A stretch of DNA of 64,000 nt from assembly GCA_015067485.1 (NCBI GenBank), contig SVMJ01000003.1:79891-143890 (forward strand), in the 5' to 3' direction. Positions 8,348-17,113 of the stretch are shown piece by piece. This DNA comes from Oscillospiraceae bacterium (GTDB lineage Bacteria; Bacillota; Clostridia; Oscillospirales; JAAYXM01). The notes under the pieces are model-generated. The model was not told where the DNA came from. It did no database searches and was given only the letters and a program-made list of their open reading frames with translations. A program made the translations under genes and the position numbers. Within the stretch, counting starts at the first letter, position 1, and every line of letters begins with the position of its first letter.

Positions 8348-9571
8348 TTATTTCGAAACGCGGACGACGACTTTGTATTCACCGATCGCGCCCACACCGT
8401 CGACTCCGTCAACCACGATCTTCGCGGTCATGGTATGCTGACCGGGTGTCAGAATGGTAGATTCCAAATCCACCACAGCACGGACATTATCGACCGTTAC
8501 TTTTTTTATGGCAGACTCCGCACCACGCAACGTCACCGCAAGTTGATTTGTAATCGGTTCAATCACATACCCCGACGGGATGTTGATGATTTCGATTGCG
8601 TTTGTGGTAACACGTTGTTTTTCCAACCCGCTGATTTCAATATCGGCCACAACGCTCGTTTCCCCACTCACATTCTTATAGCCTTCCGGCAAAGTGATTT
8701 GGAACGAAACCTGACCGGAATCGGACAGTTTTGACAAATCCACTACACCGATTTTCACCGGTTGCGAGTCGACCGCTTTTGTGCTGTCAACCGCGACCCG
8801 GATGCTTTCGGGTTCAAGCTCATAGTTCACATTTTTGAGCAGAGCGCCGCCGCCTTCCACAAAATCAATCGCAAGCGGAAGTTCGATCAATTTCAAAACC
8901 GGAATGGAAACCCGAATGGAACTGTAATCCGCACGGATGTTTTTGTCGTCGATCAAATTATCTTTATCATCGTAAAACTCATACGCCACGGATTCATCAA
9001 CGCTTGCGTTGATCGTCTTTTTGGTGATTTTCGCCTGTGCATACGAGATTTTTGAAACCGCATCTTCAAGCCCCACAACCGTCAAAGACGACGGGGTGGC
9101 GATCATTTCGTCGGTCATAAACCCTTTTTCGACTTCGCCTGCGAGTTTGATGCGAACAGGCACGGTCGCAGTCGTAACTCGGTCAAGTTTTACGGTGAGT
9201 TCATTCGGGCTCTTTCGTGTGACTTTACCACCGTCAAAGTTCAACTTCACCGTGTACGGCAAGCGATACTCGCCAGGCTCGGTGATTTTGGAAATATCGA
9301 CAGTTACCTGGATATCATCTTTTCCGAGTCCGATCAGATCACGGCGCGCGCCGCTGATGACCACATCCACTTCGATCTCGTCAAGATCGCTGACCGCAAG
9401 ATTATGCGTACTGAGCAATTCCTCGCTCCCGGTAAACGAGGGCGAGAGATTGCGAAATGACATATCCATATCCGTGTTCACGAAATTGACCACATAAAGC
9501 CAAAGCACAACTGCGATGAGAACTGCGAGTGCTTTTGCGGGAACATCATATTTTTCAATCCAGTTTTTCAC
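8348..9571 (-). CDS. cdaR: YbbR-repeat protein, CdaA regulator (CdaR-like)
   Basis: 407 residues. One N-terminal transmembrane helix (residues 12-31), then about four extracytoplasmic YbbR repeats recognisable by recurring 'VPVRIKLAGEVEKGF' and 'LPLAIDFVEGGG' type segments. In Bacillus and Listeria CdaR/YbbR binds and tunes the diadenylate cyclase CdaA. The start is GTG at 9571, which overlaps the cdaA stop by one base (TAGTG), strongly suggesting translational coupling. The pairing supports a c-di-AMP role; glmM, the usual third gene, is not here. Confidence 0.88.
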   Translation of the reverse strand: MKNWIEKYDVPAKALAVLIAVVLWLYVVNFVNTDMDMSFRNLSPSFTGSEELLSTHNLAVSDLDEIEVDVVISGARRDLIGLGKDDIQVTVDISKITEPGEYRLPYTVKLNFDGGKVTRKSPNELTVKLDRVTTATVPVRIKLAGEVEKGFMTDEMIATPSSLTVVGLEDAVSKISYAQAKITKKTINASVDESVAYEFYDDKDNLIDDKNIRADYSSIRVSIPVLKLIELPLAIDFVEGGGALLKNVNYELEPESIRVAVDSTKAVDSQPVKIGVVDLSKLSDSGQVSFQITLPEGYKNVSGETSVVADIEISGLEKQRVTTNAIEIINIPSGYVIEPITNQLAVTLRGAESAIKKVTVDNVRAVVDLESTILTPGQHTMTAKIVVDGVDGVGAIGEYKVVVRVSK

Positions 9572-10416
9572 TATCGCTTCACCCTCAACAAACCAAGTAG
9601 ATTGGACAAAATTCCGACTTTCTTGTTTTCTTCTTGTTGCGGCATCAATTCATTGCGCAACAGTTTTTCGAGCGTTTCCGGAGCAAGATGGCGTTTGAGC
9701 ATACCTCCGATTGCAACCGAGATGGTACCGGTCTCTTCAGAGACGATCACTACAATAGCATCGGAGTTTTCACTCATGCCCACGCCTGCACGATGACGCA
9801 TACCCAAATCCTTACTCAGATTCTCATTCGAAGAGAGCGGAAGCATACATCCCGCCGCCGCAACGCGACCCTGCTGGATAATCACCGCGCCGTCATGAAG
9901 CGGTGCTTTCGGATAGAAGATATTTTTCAAAAACTCTGCGCTCGGATAACCGTCCAAAACCGTACCGGTTTTGATGATATCACGAAGTTCGATCTCGCGT
10001 TCGAAAACGATCAGTGCACCTTCACGCGATTTCGACATTGCGGCACATGCTTCCACCGCTTGCACAATGGCGGTATCCATCACGTTGTGTTCTTCTCGTT
10101 CCAGACCCTTCAAGATGTTTCTGCGCCCCACTTTTTCAAGTGCTTTTCGAATTTCCGGCTGGAACACGATCACGAGTGCAATCAGCCCCATCTGCAAGGT
10201 GTTTGCAAGCAGGTAACTGATTACGCGTAATTGGAATAACTGTGAAAGCTGTAACACTACAAACAGCAACACAACACCCATGAGTGCCTTGCCGGCGCTG
10301 GAGCGACGAATCAAGCGAATCAGCTGATATACAACAAACGCAACAAGTGCGACATCGAGCAAATCAAGCAGGCTGAAAACCGACGAATATTGAATTATCC
10401 ATTCAAACACATTCAT
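9571..10416 (-). CDS. cdaA: Diadenylate cyclase CdaA
   Basis: 281 residues. Makes the essential second messenger c-di-AMP from two ATP. Three N-terminal transmembrane helices (about 15-32, 42-60, 68-86), then the DAC domain with the DGA motif at 175-177 and the RHR motif at 207-209 (LGMRHRAGVGMSE; Met replaces the Thr frequent before RHR). These are the two signature catalytic motifs. c-di-AMP controls potassium and osmolyte transport and cell-wall homeostasis. Followed directly by ybbR. Confidence 0.95.
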   Translation of the reverse strand: MNVFEWIIQYSSVFSLLDLLDVALVAFVVYQLIRLIRRSSAGKALMGVVLLFVVLQLSQLFQLRVISYLLANTLQMGLIALVIVFQPEIRKALEKVGRRNILKGLEREEHNVMDTAIVQAVEACAAMSKSREGALIVFEREIELRDIIKTGTVLDGYPSAEFLKNIFYPKAPLHDGAVIIQQGRVAAAGCMLPLSSNENLSKDLGMRHRAGVGMSENSDAIVVIVSEETGTISVAIGGMLKRHLAPETLEKLLRNELMPQQEENKKVGILSNLLGLLRVKR

Positions 10417-10505
10417 ACGCGCGCATCCTTATCATTTCTTTTTTATTATCATAACATATTTTCCGTTTCGCGTACAGTATTTTTGAGCGAATATTCATAA
10501 TTTTT

Positions 10506-11624
10506 TTATAATTCTTTCAGCACATCACAGACCGCTTCAATCTCCCCGAAAGTATTAAACGAAGAAACGCTGATTCGCACACATCCTGAACTTGTTCCAA
10601 CCGTTTGATGCGCCAGTGGTGCGCAGTGTAATCCACCGCGTACCGCGATTCCTTTTTCGCCAAGAAAATCCGTGATTTCTTCGGCGCTCAACCATTCATC
10701 GACAAACGCCAGAACCCCTGCCTGCGGCTCACCGTTAAAGACCCGAAAACGCGGAATTTTCGCCAGTTCTTTTGCCGCATAACCAATGAGTTCCTGTTCA
10801 TGCCGCAAAATCTCGTCTTCACCGCAGGAGAGAACATATTCCACACCTGCCGCAAGCCCCGCCAATCCATGCACATTTTGCGTACCGGACTCCAAAAGAT
10901 CAGGCAGAAAATCTGGTTGCTCCAAAGATAATGAATTGCTCCCGGTACCGCCCTCCATCATTGGATACCATTTCATCTCATCCCCGCAAATCAGAACGCC
11001 TGTTCCCTGTGGTCCATAAAGCCCTTTGTGCCCAGGGGCACAGAGGGCCGCAAGGGAAGAAAATTTCTTGCAATCAATCGGAATGCACCCTGCTGATTGC
11101 GCCGCATCGACAATCAGTTTGACCCCGTGTTTTGCACAAATTTTATCGATTTGCTCAATCGGGAAAATATACCCAAAAACATTCGATACGTGCGTACAAA
11201 CCGCACAAATCGTATCGGGACGTATCAATTTTTCAAATTCTTCCAAAAAGGAACCAGGGTCAAAAAGCGGTGTTCTGACCACGCTGTATGTGACGCCATT
11301 TCTTTGCATTGCATGAAGCGGACGCACCACAGAGTTATGCTCATACCCCGAGATCACACAATGCCCACCTTCTCGCATCACCGACTTGATAACAAGATTG
11401 AGCGCGTGCGTGGTATTGAGCGTAAAAACCACTTGTTCAGGGTTGTCTTGTCCAAACATCCGACCAATCATATCGCGGCAATGATAAAGCACTTCCGCAC
11501 TTTTCATCGCCGCTTGGTGACCGCTTCTGCCTGCGTTCCCACATTCGGCGAGCGCATTTTCGATCGCTTCCAGCACCCCACTTGGTTTCGGGAGTGTGGT
11601 CGCGGCATTGTCTAAATAAATCAC
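10506..11624 (-). CDS. Cysteine desulfurase-like class V aminotransferase (TIGR01977 type)
   Basis: 372 residues from the GTG at 11624, which gives the usual family N-terminus MIYLDNAATT. PLP-dependent; the Schiff-base lysine lies in APGHKGLYGPQGTG, and VDAAQSAGCIP contains the PLP-ring aspartate. The substrate-cysteine loop near the C-terminus (VGTSSGCVRIS) carries a cysteine. The GTG overlaps the stop of the DUF3343 gene as GTGA. This subgroup is repeatedly linked to DUF3343 and selenium/sulfur-transfer genes in clostridia, so a sulfur (or Se) donor role is likely; the acceptor is unknown. Confidence 0.85.
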   Translation of the reverse strand: MIYLDNAATTLPKPSGVLEAIENALAECGNAGRSGHQAAMKSAEVLYHCRDMIGRMFGQDNPEQVVFTLNTTHALNLVIKSVMREGGHCVISGYEHNSVVRPLHAMQRNGVTYSVVRTPLFDPGSFLEEFEKLIRPDTICAVCTHVSNVFGYIFPIEQIDKICAKHGVKLIVDAAQSAGCIPIDCKKFSSLAALCAPGHKGLYGPQGTGVLICGDEMKWYPMMEGGTGSNSLSLEQPDFLPDLLESGTQNVHGLAGLAAGVEYVLSCGEDEILRHEQELIGYAAKELAKIPRFRVFNGEPQAGVLAFVDEWLSAEEITDFLGEKGIAVRGGLHCAPLAHQTVGTSSGCVRISVSSFNTFGEIEAVCDVLKEL

Positions 11625-11875
11625 GCTCTCCACTCCCGAAAACGCCCGTCCGAATCCGCGATCAAGATCCGTTCGGGTTCTAATCTTTTTTCTTTCAAAA
11701 TTTCAAGGGCTTCCGCCATAAAAACATCGGAAATGCGCACAGCATAACCGCACGCTCCGTTGGTGAATTTCAAATTAGGACGAACCACGCGGGCTTCAAG
11801 CCCACCTCGTTCCAGTGCACTCTTCATTTTTTGCGCGTATGTCGACGAACGACAAATAAATAAGCAGCCATACAC
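11621..11875 (-). CDS. DUF3343 protein, putative Se/S carrier
   Basis: 84 residues. Short ferredoxin-like-sized protein; C8 in LFICRSSTYAQKM and C42 in TNGACGYAVRIS are candidate carrier cysteines. DUF3343 proteins are described as putative Se/S-carrier-like proteins, usually beside a class V aminotransferase, as here. The stop overlaps the downstream start by 4 nt (GTGA). An AAAGGAG lies about 12 nt before the ATG. Role as sulfur carrier is inferred from context. Confidence 0.75.
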   Translation of the reverse strand: MYGCLFICRSSTYAQKMKSALERGGLEARVVRPNLKFTNGACGYAVRISDVFMAEALEILKEKRLEPERILIADSDGRFREWRA

Positions 11876-11931
11876 AAGACAGCACTCCTTTCCGTGCTAT
11901 CTTATGTTGGCTGCTTTTGTTCTGTTCCGAA

Positions 11932-12408
11932 TCAAAGGCGTTCCAAAATACAAACCGCGTGCGCCGCGATGCCTTCTTCTGCTCCGCTGAAGCCGAGACC
12001 TTCTTCGGTGGTTGCCTTCACATTCACTTCGGCCACCGTAACGTGTAACGCCTTTGCCAAATTTTCACGCATTGTCATAAGATGCGGCATGAGTTTCGGC
12101 CGTTGCGCGATTACCGTACTGTCAATACAGGAAACACGATATCCATGATCCGCAAGTCGCACACGAACCTGCTCCAGCAACTTGATACTGTCCGCACCCT
12201 TGTATGCTGCGTCGCTATCGGGAAACATCTGCCCAATATCGCCCAAAGCTGCCGCACCAAGCAGTGCATCCATCACCGCATGTGTTAAAACATCAGCATC
12301 ACTATGTCCCAAAAGTCCTGTTTTGTGTGGAATTTCCACACCGCCCAAAACAAGCGGACGACCCTCCACCAAGCGATGGACATCATACCCGTGACCGATT
12401 CTCATCAT
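11932..12408 (-). CDS. ispF: IspF, 2-C-methyl-D-erythritol 2,4-cyclodiphosphate synthase
   Basis: 158 residues. Fifth step of the MEP isoprenoid pathway. The zinc-binding DVH of GHGYDVHRL (residues 6-14), the motif [15 protein letters not shown] and the C-terminal [12 protein letters not shown] are all present. The ATG at 12408 has GGAGG 7 nt upstream and overlaps the ispD stop. Separate ispD and ispF genes in a coupled pair. Confidence 0.96.
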   Translation of the reverse strand: MMRIGHGYDVHRLVEGRPLVLGGVEIPHKTGLLGHSDADVLTHAVMDALLGAAALGDIGQMFPDSDAAYKGADSIKLLEQVRVRLADHGYRVSCIDSTVIAQRPKLMPHLMTMRENLAKALHVTVAEVNVKATTEEGLGFSGAEEGIAAHAVCILERL

Positions 12409-13130
12409 TGTTCCTCCATCTCCAAAATTGCCTTTGCAAACGCAAGATCCTCTTTCGTAGTAAGTTTGATATTAAAGTAATCCCCTTGTGTCAAGAAAAC
12501 AGACATCCCAAGCCGTTCCACCGCCGCACAATCATCTGTTAGTGTTACTTCTTTTTCCGCCGCATCATGAAGGGCGGCAAGAATCAATTCACGGGTGAAA
12601 ATCTGCGGGGTCTGAATCGCCGCAAGAGTATCACGGTCAAGGGTTGTTTCCACGATCCCACCGTTTACTTTCTTGATCGTGTCTTTCATCGCAACCGCAG
12701 GTGCCGCCGCGTGATAGGTTTTTGCCGCAGAAATACATTCGGACAAAACACGCTCTGTCAAAAACGGACGCGCGGCGTCATGGATAGCGACCAAGTCGCT
12801 GTTTTTGCTGACTGCGCGCACCCCGTTTAACACAGACTCGGTCCGTGTCGTGCCTCCTACAACTACTTGTTTGACTTTGCTGAGCCCATATTGTTTACAC
12901 AATGTTGTAATTTCATCGACTTCGGTTTCACGCGTTACCACGATGATTTCATCGATGAAAGCACTTTTTTGAAACACAGAAAGTGTACGCACCAAAACAG
13001 GCATTCCGTTGAGTTCGTACATCAACTTATTCAGCCCCATACGCGAAGAGCTCCCCGCCGCCGGAATCACCGCCGCACAGGAAACTTTCGGTTCCGTCAT
13101 TTTACCAAGGACTTTGGAAAGTACGCCCAT
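12405..13130 (-). CDS. ispD: IspD, 2-C-methyl-D-erythritol 4-phosphate cytidylyltransferase
   Basis: 241 residues from the ATG at 13130, which is preceded by GGAGGTG at 7 nt spacing. The nucleotide-binding [10 protein letters not shown] motif is near residue 25, followed by the Mg-binding IHDAARPF near 115 and the ATQTPQ-like IQTPQIF near 160. The N-terminus is about 18 residues longer than typical IspD; an internal ATG (MTEPKVSC) could also be used. Coupled to ispF, so consecutive-pathway enzymes are co-expressed. Confidence 0.94.
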   Translation of the reverse strand: MGVLSKVLGKMTEPKVSCAAVIPAAGSSSRMGLNKLMYELNGMPVLVRTLSVFQKSAFIDEIIVVTRETEVDEITTLCKQYGLSKVKQVVVGGTTRTESVLNGVRAVSKNSDLVAIHDAARPFLTERVLSECISAAKTYHAAAPAVAMKDTIKKVNGGIVETTLDRDTLAAIQTPQIFTRELILAALHDAAEKEVTLTDDCAAVERLGMSVFLTQGDYFNIKLTTKEDLAFAKAILEMEEQ

Positions 13131-13156
13131 AAAATCACACCTCCGCAAACGAATAC

Positions 13157-13178
13157 GGCAGGTACAAACGCACCTGCC
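13157..13178 (-). other. Hairpin between carD and ispD
   Basis: A 7-bp inverted repeat (GGCAGGT/ACCTGCC, 8-nt loop) sits between carD and ispD. No U-run follows on the minus strand, so it may be a weak attenuator or mRNA-processing structure rather than a real terminator. Confidence 0.4.
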
Positions 13179-13182
13179 AATA

Positions 13183-13686
13183 TTATACAGTTACCGCATC
13201 TACTTGTACCGCATCTACTTGCATCAAAATCTCGCGTTCCACCGCATCATATGTCAACCCTTTGACCAAGACCACTTCGGAAATCAAAATCTGCTTTGCA
13301 GTCAGAAGCATTTTACGCTCACCGGTGGACAACCCGTGATCCCGTTCACGCACCAAGAGCCCTTTGATGACCTTGACAACTTCTTCCATATCACCGCTTT
13401 TGATACGCATAACATTTTCTCGATAGCGTTTGTTCCAATTGGTTGTCATATCGATCTCAACCGTCCCAAACATGGAGAGGATTTGGTCCGCACGATCAAC
13501 ACCGATGAGATTACGAATTCCGATTTCTTCCGCCGAATCTACGGGAACCATTACCGTCATACCGCCAATCGAGAGTTTGATGACGTAATAAAGACGGGAA
13601 ACCCCGTTGATCTTTTTTTCAATTATTTCTTCAATTACGCCTGCGCCATGCATTGGGTGCACAATTTGCTCGTCCACCTGATACAT
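13183..13686 (-). CDS. CarD-family transcriptional regulator
   Basis: 167 residues. N-terminal RNA-polymerase-interacting Tudor-like domain (MYQVDEQIVHPMHGAGVIEE) and a C-terminal helical DNA-binding domain containing the WNKRYRENVMRIKSGD region. CarD/CdnL stabilises the open promoter complex, notably at rRNA promoters. The last residues repeat (QVDAVQVDAV) because of a 15-bp tandem duplication at 13192-13221. It is transcribed from its own promoter with ispD-ispF downstream. Confidence 0.9.
   Translation of the reverse strand: MYQVDEQIVHPMHGAGVIEEIIEKKINGVSRLYYVIKLSIGGMTVMVPVDSAEEIGIRNLIGVDRADQILSMFGTVEIDMTTNWNKRYRENVMRIKSGDMEEVVKVIKGLLVRERDHGLSTGERKMLLTAKQILISEVVLVKGLTYDAVEREILMQVDAVQVDAVTV
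13192..13221. repeat. 15-bp perfect tandem repeat, two copies, in the 3' end of carD
   Basis: TACCGCATCTACTTG occurs at 13192-13206 and 13207-13221. The repeat is in frame and duplicates five residues of the CarD C-terminus, so it is a likely replication-slippage site that does not disturb the reading frame. Confidence 0.95.
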
Positions 13687-13758
13687 TTACCACAACTCCC
13701 AAACACGAGAAATTGAAAACGCCGCAATCGCCCATAGGACAAGCATTTTCATGTATTT

Positions 13759-13787
13759 ATTATACAACAATTTTCCAAAATTTGCAA
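13759..13787 (-). promoter_or_regulatory. Sigma-A promoter of carD
   Basis: Minus-strand TTGCAA (13787-13782), 17-nt spacer, TATAAT (13764-13759). The start would be near 13752, leaving a ~65-nt leader before the carD ATG. The 271-nt gap 13687-13957 holds only this and the divergent ireB promoter. Confidence 0.75.
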
Positions 13788-13890
13788 GGGTTCTTTTGGT
13801 AAAAAATCATGTCTTTTTCACATCTTTTTTTGTACTCATTTCCGGTCGTCCTGTTTTCCGCTTTGTAATCAAGTTGTAATGTAATATCTC

Positions 13891-13919
13891 TTTACAGTTT
13901 TCAAAAAATGTACTAAACT
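13891..13919 (+). promoter_or_regulatory. Probable promoter of ireB
   Basis: TTTACA (13891), 17-nt spacer, TAAACT (13914). Both boxes are imperfect; the position 39 nt before the start codon and the absence of better candidates support it. Confidence 0.5.
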
Positions 13920-13957
13920 ATATATTAGTAAATCCACGGCAGAGGAGGTCGGTTTGG

Positions 13958-14203
13958 GTGTTGGATCAAACACAAAAGTTTGTTTTAAACGATGAGAAGG
14001 ACAAAGAAATGAAATATATCTTACTGGAAGTCTATGACGCACTAAAACAAAAAGGATACAACCCCATCAGTCAGATCGTTGGCTATATTCTTTCTGAAGA
14101 TCCGACCTACATCACCAATCACAAGAACGCGCGCAGTTTAATCCGTAGGATCGACCGCGACGAGTTGTTGCACGACTTGGTTCGCCATTACCTTTCCGAA
14201 TGA
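13958..14203 (+). CDS. ireB: IreB-family regulatory phosphoprotein (UPF0297)
   Basis: 81 residues. Matches IreB/Yrz[30 protein letters not shown] then [15 protein letters not shown]. In Enterococcus faecalis IreB is a substrate of the PASTA kinase IreK and controls cephalosporin resistance. In many Bacillota it precedes ruvX and a DUF1292 gene; here neither follows. The start is GTG at 13958, 9 nt after GGAGG; a TTG one codon later is an alternative. Confidence 0.88.
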   Translation: MLDQTQKFVLNDEKDKEMKYILLEVYDALKQKGYNPISQIVGYILSEDPTYITNHKNARSLIRRIDRDELLHDLVRHYLSE

Positions 14204-14210
14204 TTTCAAA

Positions 14211-14242
14211 AACGCGGTATCGCAGGCCGATACCGCGTTTTC
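14211..14242 (+). terminator. Rho-independent terminator of ireB
   Basis: An 11-bp GC-rich perfect stem (AACGCGGTATC with its complement), 7-nt loop, short T-run. Isolates ireB as a single-gene unit. Confidence 0.85.
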
Positions 14243-14256
14243 ATATTGGAACTTGG

Positions 14257-14285
14257 TTGACAAACATTGAAAAAAACGGTATACT
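14257..14285 (+). promoter_or_regulatory. Sigma-A promoter of the 14332 gene
   Basis: TTGACA (14257-14262), 17-nt spacer, TATACT (14280-14285): near-perfect consensus, start about 14292, 40 nt before the ATG. Confidence 0.85.
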
Positions 14286-14331
14286 ATTCTTACTTTGAAT
14301 TAAATTTGCAGAAGAAGGAAGGCATGACAAG

Positions 14332-14631
14332 ATGGCAACTGCAAAAAAGAAAACTGACGAAATTTTAACCTACAAAGGTAAAACGCTCGCCCGTAAAGAT
14401 AAAATCCTTTACTACGGAAGTATGGCGGAAAAATATATCATTATGCTCCAGATTTTGGAAAGTAAATCCGAAAAGGACATTGAACTGGCAACCAAAGTTT
14501 CCGTTCAATTGCAACTGACAGATCCGACCGTCAAATCCAAAGACAGAATCGTCAAGAAAACCGAAACCACCGGTTTATATGAGGCGATGGACATTGCCGC
14601 GATTTGGCTGGAACGCGCACTCACACGATAG
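14332..14631 (+). CDS. Conserved protein of unknown function
   Basis: 99 residues, Lys-rich N-terminus, no signal peptide or membrane segment. I do not recognise a named family, but the composition (YKGKTLARKDKILYYGSMAEKY, then an IIMLQILESK helix and an LYEAMDIAAIWLERAL C-terminal helix) looks like small conserved clostridial cytosolic proteins. It has its own near-consensus promoter and terminator, so it is a well-expressed single-gene unit. Real gene; function unknown. Confidence 0.75.
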   Translation: MATAKKKTDEILTYKGKTLARKDKILYYGSMAEKYIIMLQILESKSEKDIELATKVSVQLQLTDPTVKSKDRIVKKTETTGLYEAMDIAAIWLERALTR

Positions 14632-14636
14632 CACAT

Positions 14637-14668
14637 AAAAGCCGCAAGGGAATCCCTTGCGGCTTTTC
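14637..14668. terminator. Bidirectional terminator between the 14332 gene and sipL
   Basis: The perfect inverted repeat AAAAGCCGCAAGG/CCTTGCGGCTTTT has A/T runs on both sides and serves the convergent genes. Confidence 0.9.
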
Positions 14669-14669
14669 T

Positions 14670-16205
14670 TTATCTTGTTTTTCTCGGAATCAAAAGCATC
14701 TCGCCGACCATAATATCACTACTGACCAAACGGTTTGCCGAAACAATTTCATCCACGGTTGTTTGATACTGTTTCGCCAATTTCCACAGTGTATCGCCCG
14801 GATTAACTTTTCGCGCAATGACAGACGGCGAGTTTTCCGCTCGCACAGACATTTCGGTATCTGCACAAACAGAATTCGGAACATGAAGTGTCTTTGTCTC
14901 CCATTCCGCAACCTCAAAGTCAACATAGCAGCGAACCGCAAGTTCATTCCCCGGCTCTACCGAACAGGAAATCCCATCCACTTGTGCTTTTGCGGTATAA
15001 TCTGCGTGCGAATCCATTACAGGGCAAACCGCCTCTGTCCGCTTTCCAACACCCGCCAAAACACCATCTTTATCGCGATAGAGAACCTGAACAGTCATTG
15101 CACAAGCGAGCGCCTGCTCCCCTTCTTCCATACGTTTGCGCACCGGTTCCGCCCGCACCGATACATCAACGATCCGTTCTGCCGGCACATCACACATCAT
15201 GGTCTCATTCACCGAGATTCGCTTGCTCGTCATATCTTTCCGCATAGTGATTTCCTGTTGCTTCTCCTGCGTTTCAATCGGGTGCTTGGTGCTATACAAA
15301 TCCACGATTGGAGTCATTTCCTGGCGTTTTAACACCACCGCACTCATCCGAATCGGCAAACTAAGCGTGAAGTAATTGACATTGCCCGTCATATCGTACT
15401 GCGGTTCCAGTTTCATATCCCCCGCCTGCATCATGACATCCAGTTCACACGATTCGTCCATACTCTCATGTTCAATAATTTGAGAATACGGCAAATCCTG
15501 ATCCGCGGTGATCGGTTCACCTTGATCCGACAGATAAACGCAATGTAATTTTGCAACGCCTTTGACCACCGCTTTATTTCCAACGATTTTACAATCGCTC
15601 TCACGAAGTTCGGCATCATATCGCAACATAGAAGCAAACGTCGGTTTCCCTTCCATCATTTCGATATCGTCATTCAAGAGAAACTGCTTTTTCGCGATCG
15701 CAACAGGAGAGAATGTGCTCACAGATTCGGACTTACACTCAACCCCGTACATATCGCGATTTTCCACAGAACACACAAACTCGGTCATCTTCTGTGTGTA
15801 CACGGTTGCACATAAAGCAACATTTGCGCGCGCGGTGATCTTGCGTGGATTGACTTCGCGTGCTTCAAGCGAAGAAAGGCTGATTTTCACTGTACCGACA
15901 TCATCCGCTTTGATTTCAGAATGGTCGAACGTGTGCGAAAATGGAATCTGCACTTCCAGATGGCGTACCGCCATATCATCATCCGATACATACAGTACCC
16001 ATCCGCAAATCATACCACTAACGGTATACTGCCCGTCACGCACAGACTCATCCTTGAGATATGCATTGCCGAACGCGCCTAAAATGCGATAAACATCCGG
16101 ACTTGCATCCGGAACGATCATGTCTGTGGTTTCTTCATGACTCGCACAATGCTTCATGACAGAATCCATCAGATGCAAGCATTGTCTTCTGAGTTCCAGT
16201 TCCAT
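14670..16205 (-). CDS. sipL: SipL-like spore coat morphogen (DUF3794 repeats + LysM)
   Basis: 511 residues, close to the length of Clostridioides difficile SipL. Repeated DUF3794 segments occupy the first ~430 residues, with recurring 'AERIVDVSVRAEPV' and 'ITVSGxxxC' type elements. A LysM domain closes the protein (VNPGDTLWKLAKQYQTTVDEIVSANRL, about 463-505). In C. difficile SipL binds SpoIVA through LysM to build the coat basement layer, replacing Bacillus SpoVID. The spoVM-like gene 1.1 kb away belongs to the same assembly step. Strong evidence that the organism sporulates. Confidence 0.85.
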   Translation of the reverse strand: MELELRRQCLHLMDSVMKHCASHEETTDMIVPDASPDVYRILGAFGNAYLKDESVRDGQYTVSGMICGWVLYVSDDDMAVRHLEVQIPFSHTFDHSEIKADDVGTVKISLSSLEAREVNPRKITARANVALCATVYTQKMTEFVCSVENRDMYGVECKSESVSTFSPVAIAKKQFLLNDDIEMMEGKPTFASMLRYDAELRESDCKIVGNKAVVKGVAKLHCVYLSDQGEPITADQDLPYSQIIEHESMDESCELDVMMQAGDMKLEPQYDMTGNVNYFTLSLPIRMSAVVLKRQEMTPIVDLYSTKHPIETQEKQQEITMRKDMTSKRISVNETMMCDVPAERIVDVSVRAEPVRKRMEEGEQALACAMTVQVLYRDKDGVLAGVGKRTEAVCPVMDSHADYTAKAQVDGISCSVEPGNELAVRCYVDFEVAEWETKTLHVPNSVCADTEMSVRAENSPSVIARKVNPGDTLWKLAKQYQTTVDEIVSANRLVSSDIMVGEMLLIPRKTR

Positions 16206-16274
16206 AAATCTCTGCTCCTTTGACGTTTTTGCTAAAGATTATGCAAAAAACTTATCCTTTAGAACAAAGTAGCA

Positions 16275-16303
16275 TTGACACAGATTTTATTTGACTTTAT
16301 ACT
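16275..16303 (+). promoter_or_regulatory. Sigma-A promoter of the GH20-like gene
   Basis: TTGACA (16275-16280), 17-nt spacer, TATACT (16298-16303). Because the promoter occupies these bases, the coding sequence must start downstream, at 16335. Confidence 0.85.
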
Positions 16304-16334
16304 ACCTGTATCAAACAAAGAGAAGGTGCTTTTG

Positions 16335-17045
16335 ATGACTCCCATGAATCATATCGTTCCGCAGCCACAATCGCTATCATTTCTTTCCGATCATACGATT
16401 TGCATAGGGACTTCCGTTCTTTCAAACATCTTTTCAGAACACCCGGCCGTCAAAAACGCTTTTCGGGATATTTCCTATTTCCTGTCTCGCCGCGTCTGCC
16501 GTCCATGTGTTTCAGCAGGTACAACTGTATATCTGGAACTTTCCGACACGCCACCTGCCGAAATGATCCACTCCGAAGAGGGATACTCCATCACGACCTC
16601 ATACGAGCGCATCACCGTTACCGGCTACGGTCCGGTGGGACTCTATTATGGCGTCCTCTCATTGATAGAGCTCGCCGAACCCCACGGTGTCGACCACTAC
16701 GTCCCACATATCGAGATCAACGACTGGCCTGCTTGTAAAACACGTGGACTGATGATCAATGCATCCGCTGACACTCAATTTACAACCTTTGAGAACTTAA
16801 AAAAGACGATCGATTCCTTGTCAAAGCGAAAGATGAACACGCTCCTTATCCACATGAACCACTCCGAGGAATTCCCCGCCGATTTTCTCCAAAAAATCAT
16901 TGCACACGGAAGTCAGCGTTGCGTTTCTGTACTGCCGATCCATGATTTGTCAGCGTATGATATGAGCAAAATTCTTTATGTTGATACGAAAGATATTTCC
17001 CTTGATGCACACGCAGAGTCTGTTTGGCGGGTCAATCAAAAATAA
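16335..17045 (+). CDS. Truncated GH20 beta-hexosaminidase-like protein
   Basis: 236 residues from ATG 16335, which has AGAAGGTG 7 nt upstream. Residues ~1-125 resemble the non-catalytic N-terminal domain of family 20 glycoside hydrolases (IVPQPQSLSF, then EGYSITTSYERITVTGYGPVGLYYGVLSLIEL). DWPACKTRGLMINAS and KRKMNTLLIHMNHSEEFP match the first strands of the GH20 TIM barrel (normally D-P-x-RGxMxDxxR and KMNxLxxHLxD). The protein stops there: most of the barrel and the catalytic Asp-Glu pair are missing. Either a decayed hexosaminidase or a repurposed carbohydrate-binding protein. The strong promoter argues for expression. Confidence 0.65.
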   Translation: MTPMNHIVPQPQSLSFLSDHTICIGTSVLSNIFSEHPAVKNAFRDISYFLSRRVCRPCVSAGTTVYLELSDTPPAEMIHSEEGYSITTSYERITVTGYGPVGLYYGVLSLIELAEPHGVDHYVPHIEINDWPACKTRGLMINASADTQFTTFENLKKTIDSLSKRKMNTLLIHMNHSEEFPADFLQKIIAHGSQRCVSVLPIHDLSAYDMSKILYVDTKDISLDAHAESVWRVNQK

Positions 17046-17113
17046 GCGTATTCTCACACTTTTCCGTTTTTTGCGTATACTGTAACAGGCAGCGAAAGGA
17101 AGGCGTGATAATT

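Noticed and set aside
16275..16334. N-terminal extension of the GH20-like gene starting with TTG at 16275
   Set aside because: Those bases form the TTGACA-17-TATACT promoter, so they cannot be coding.
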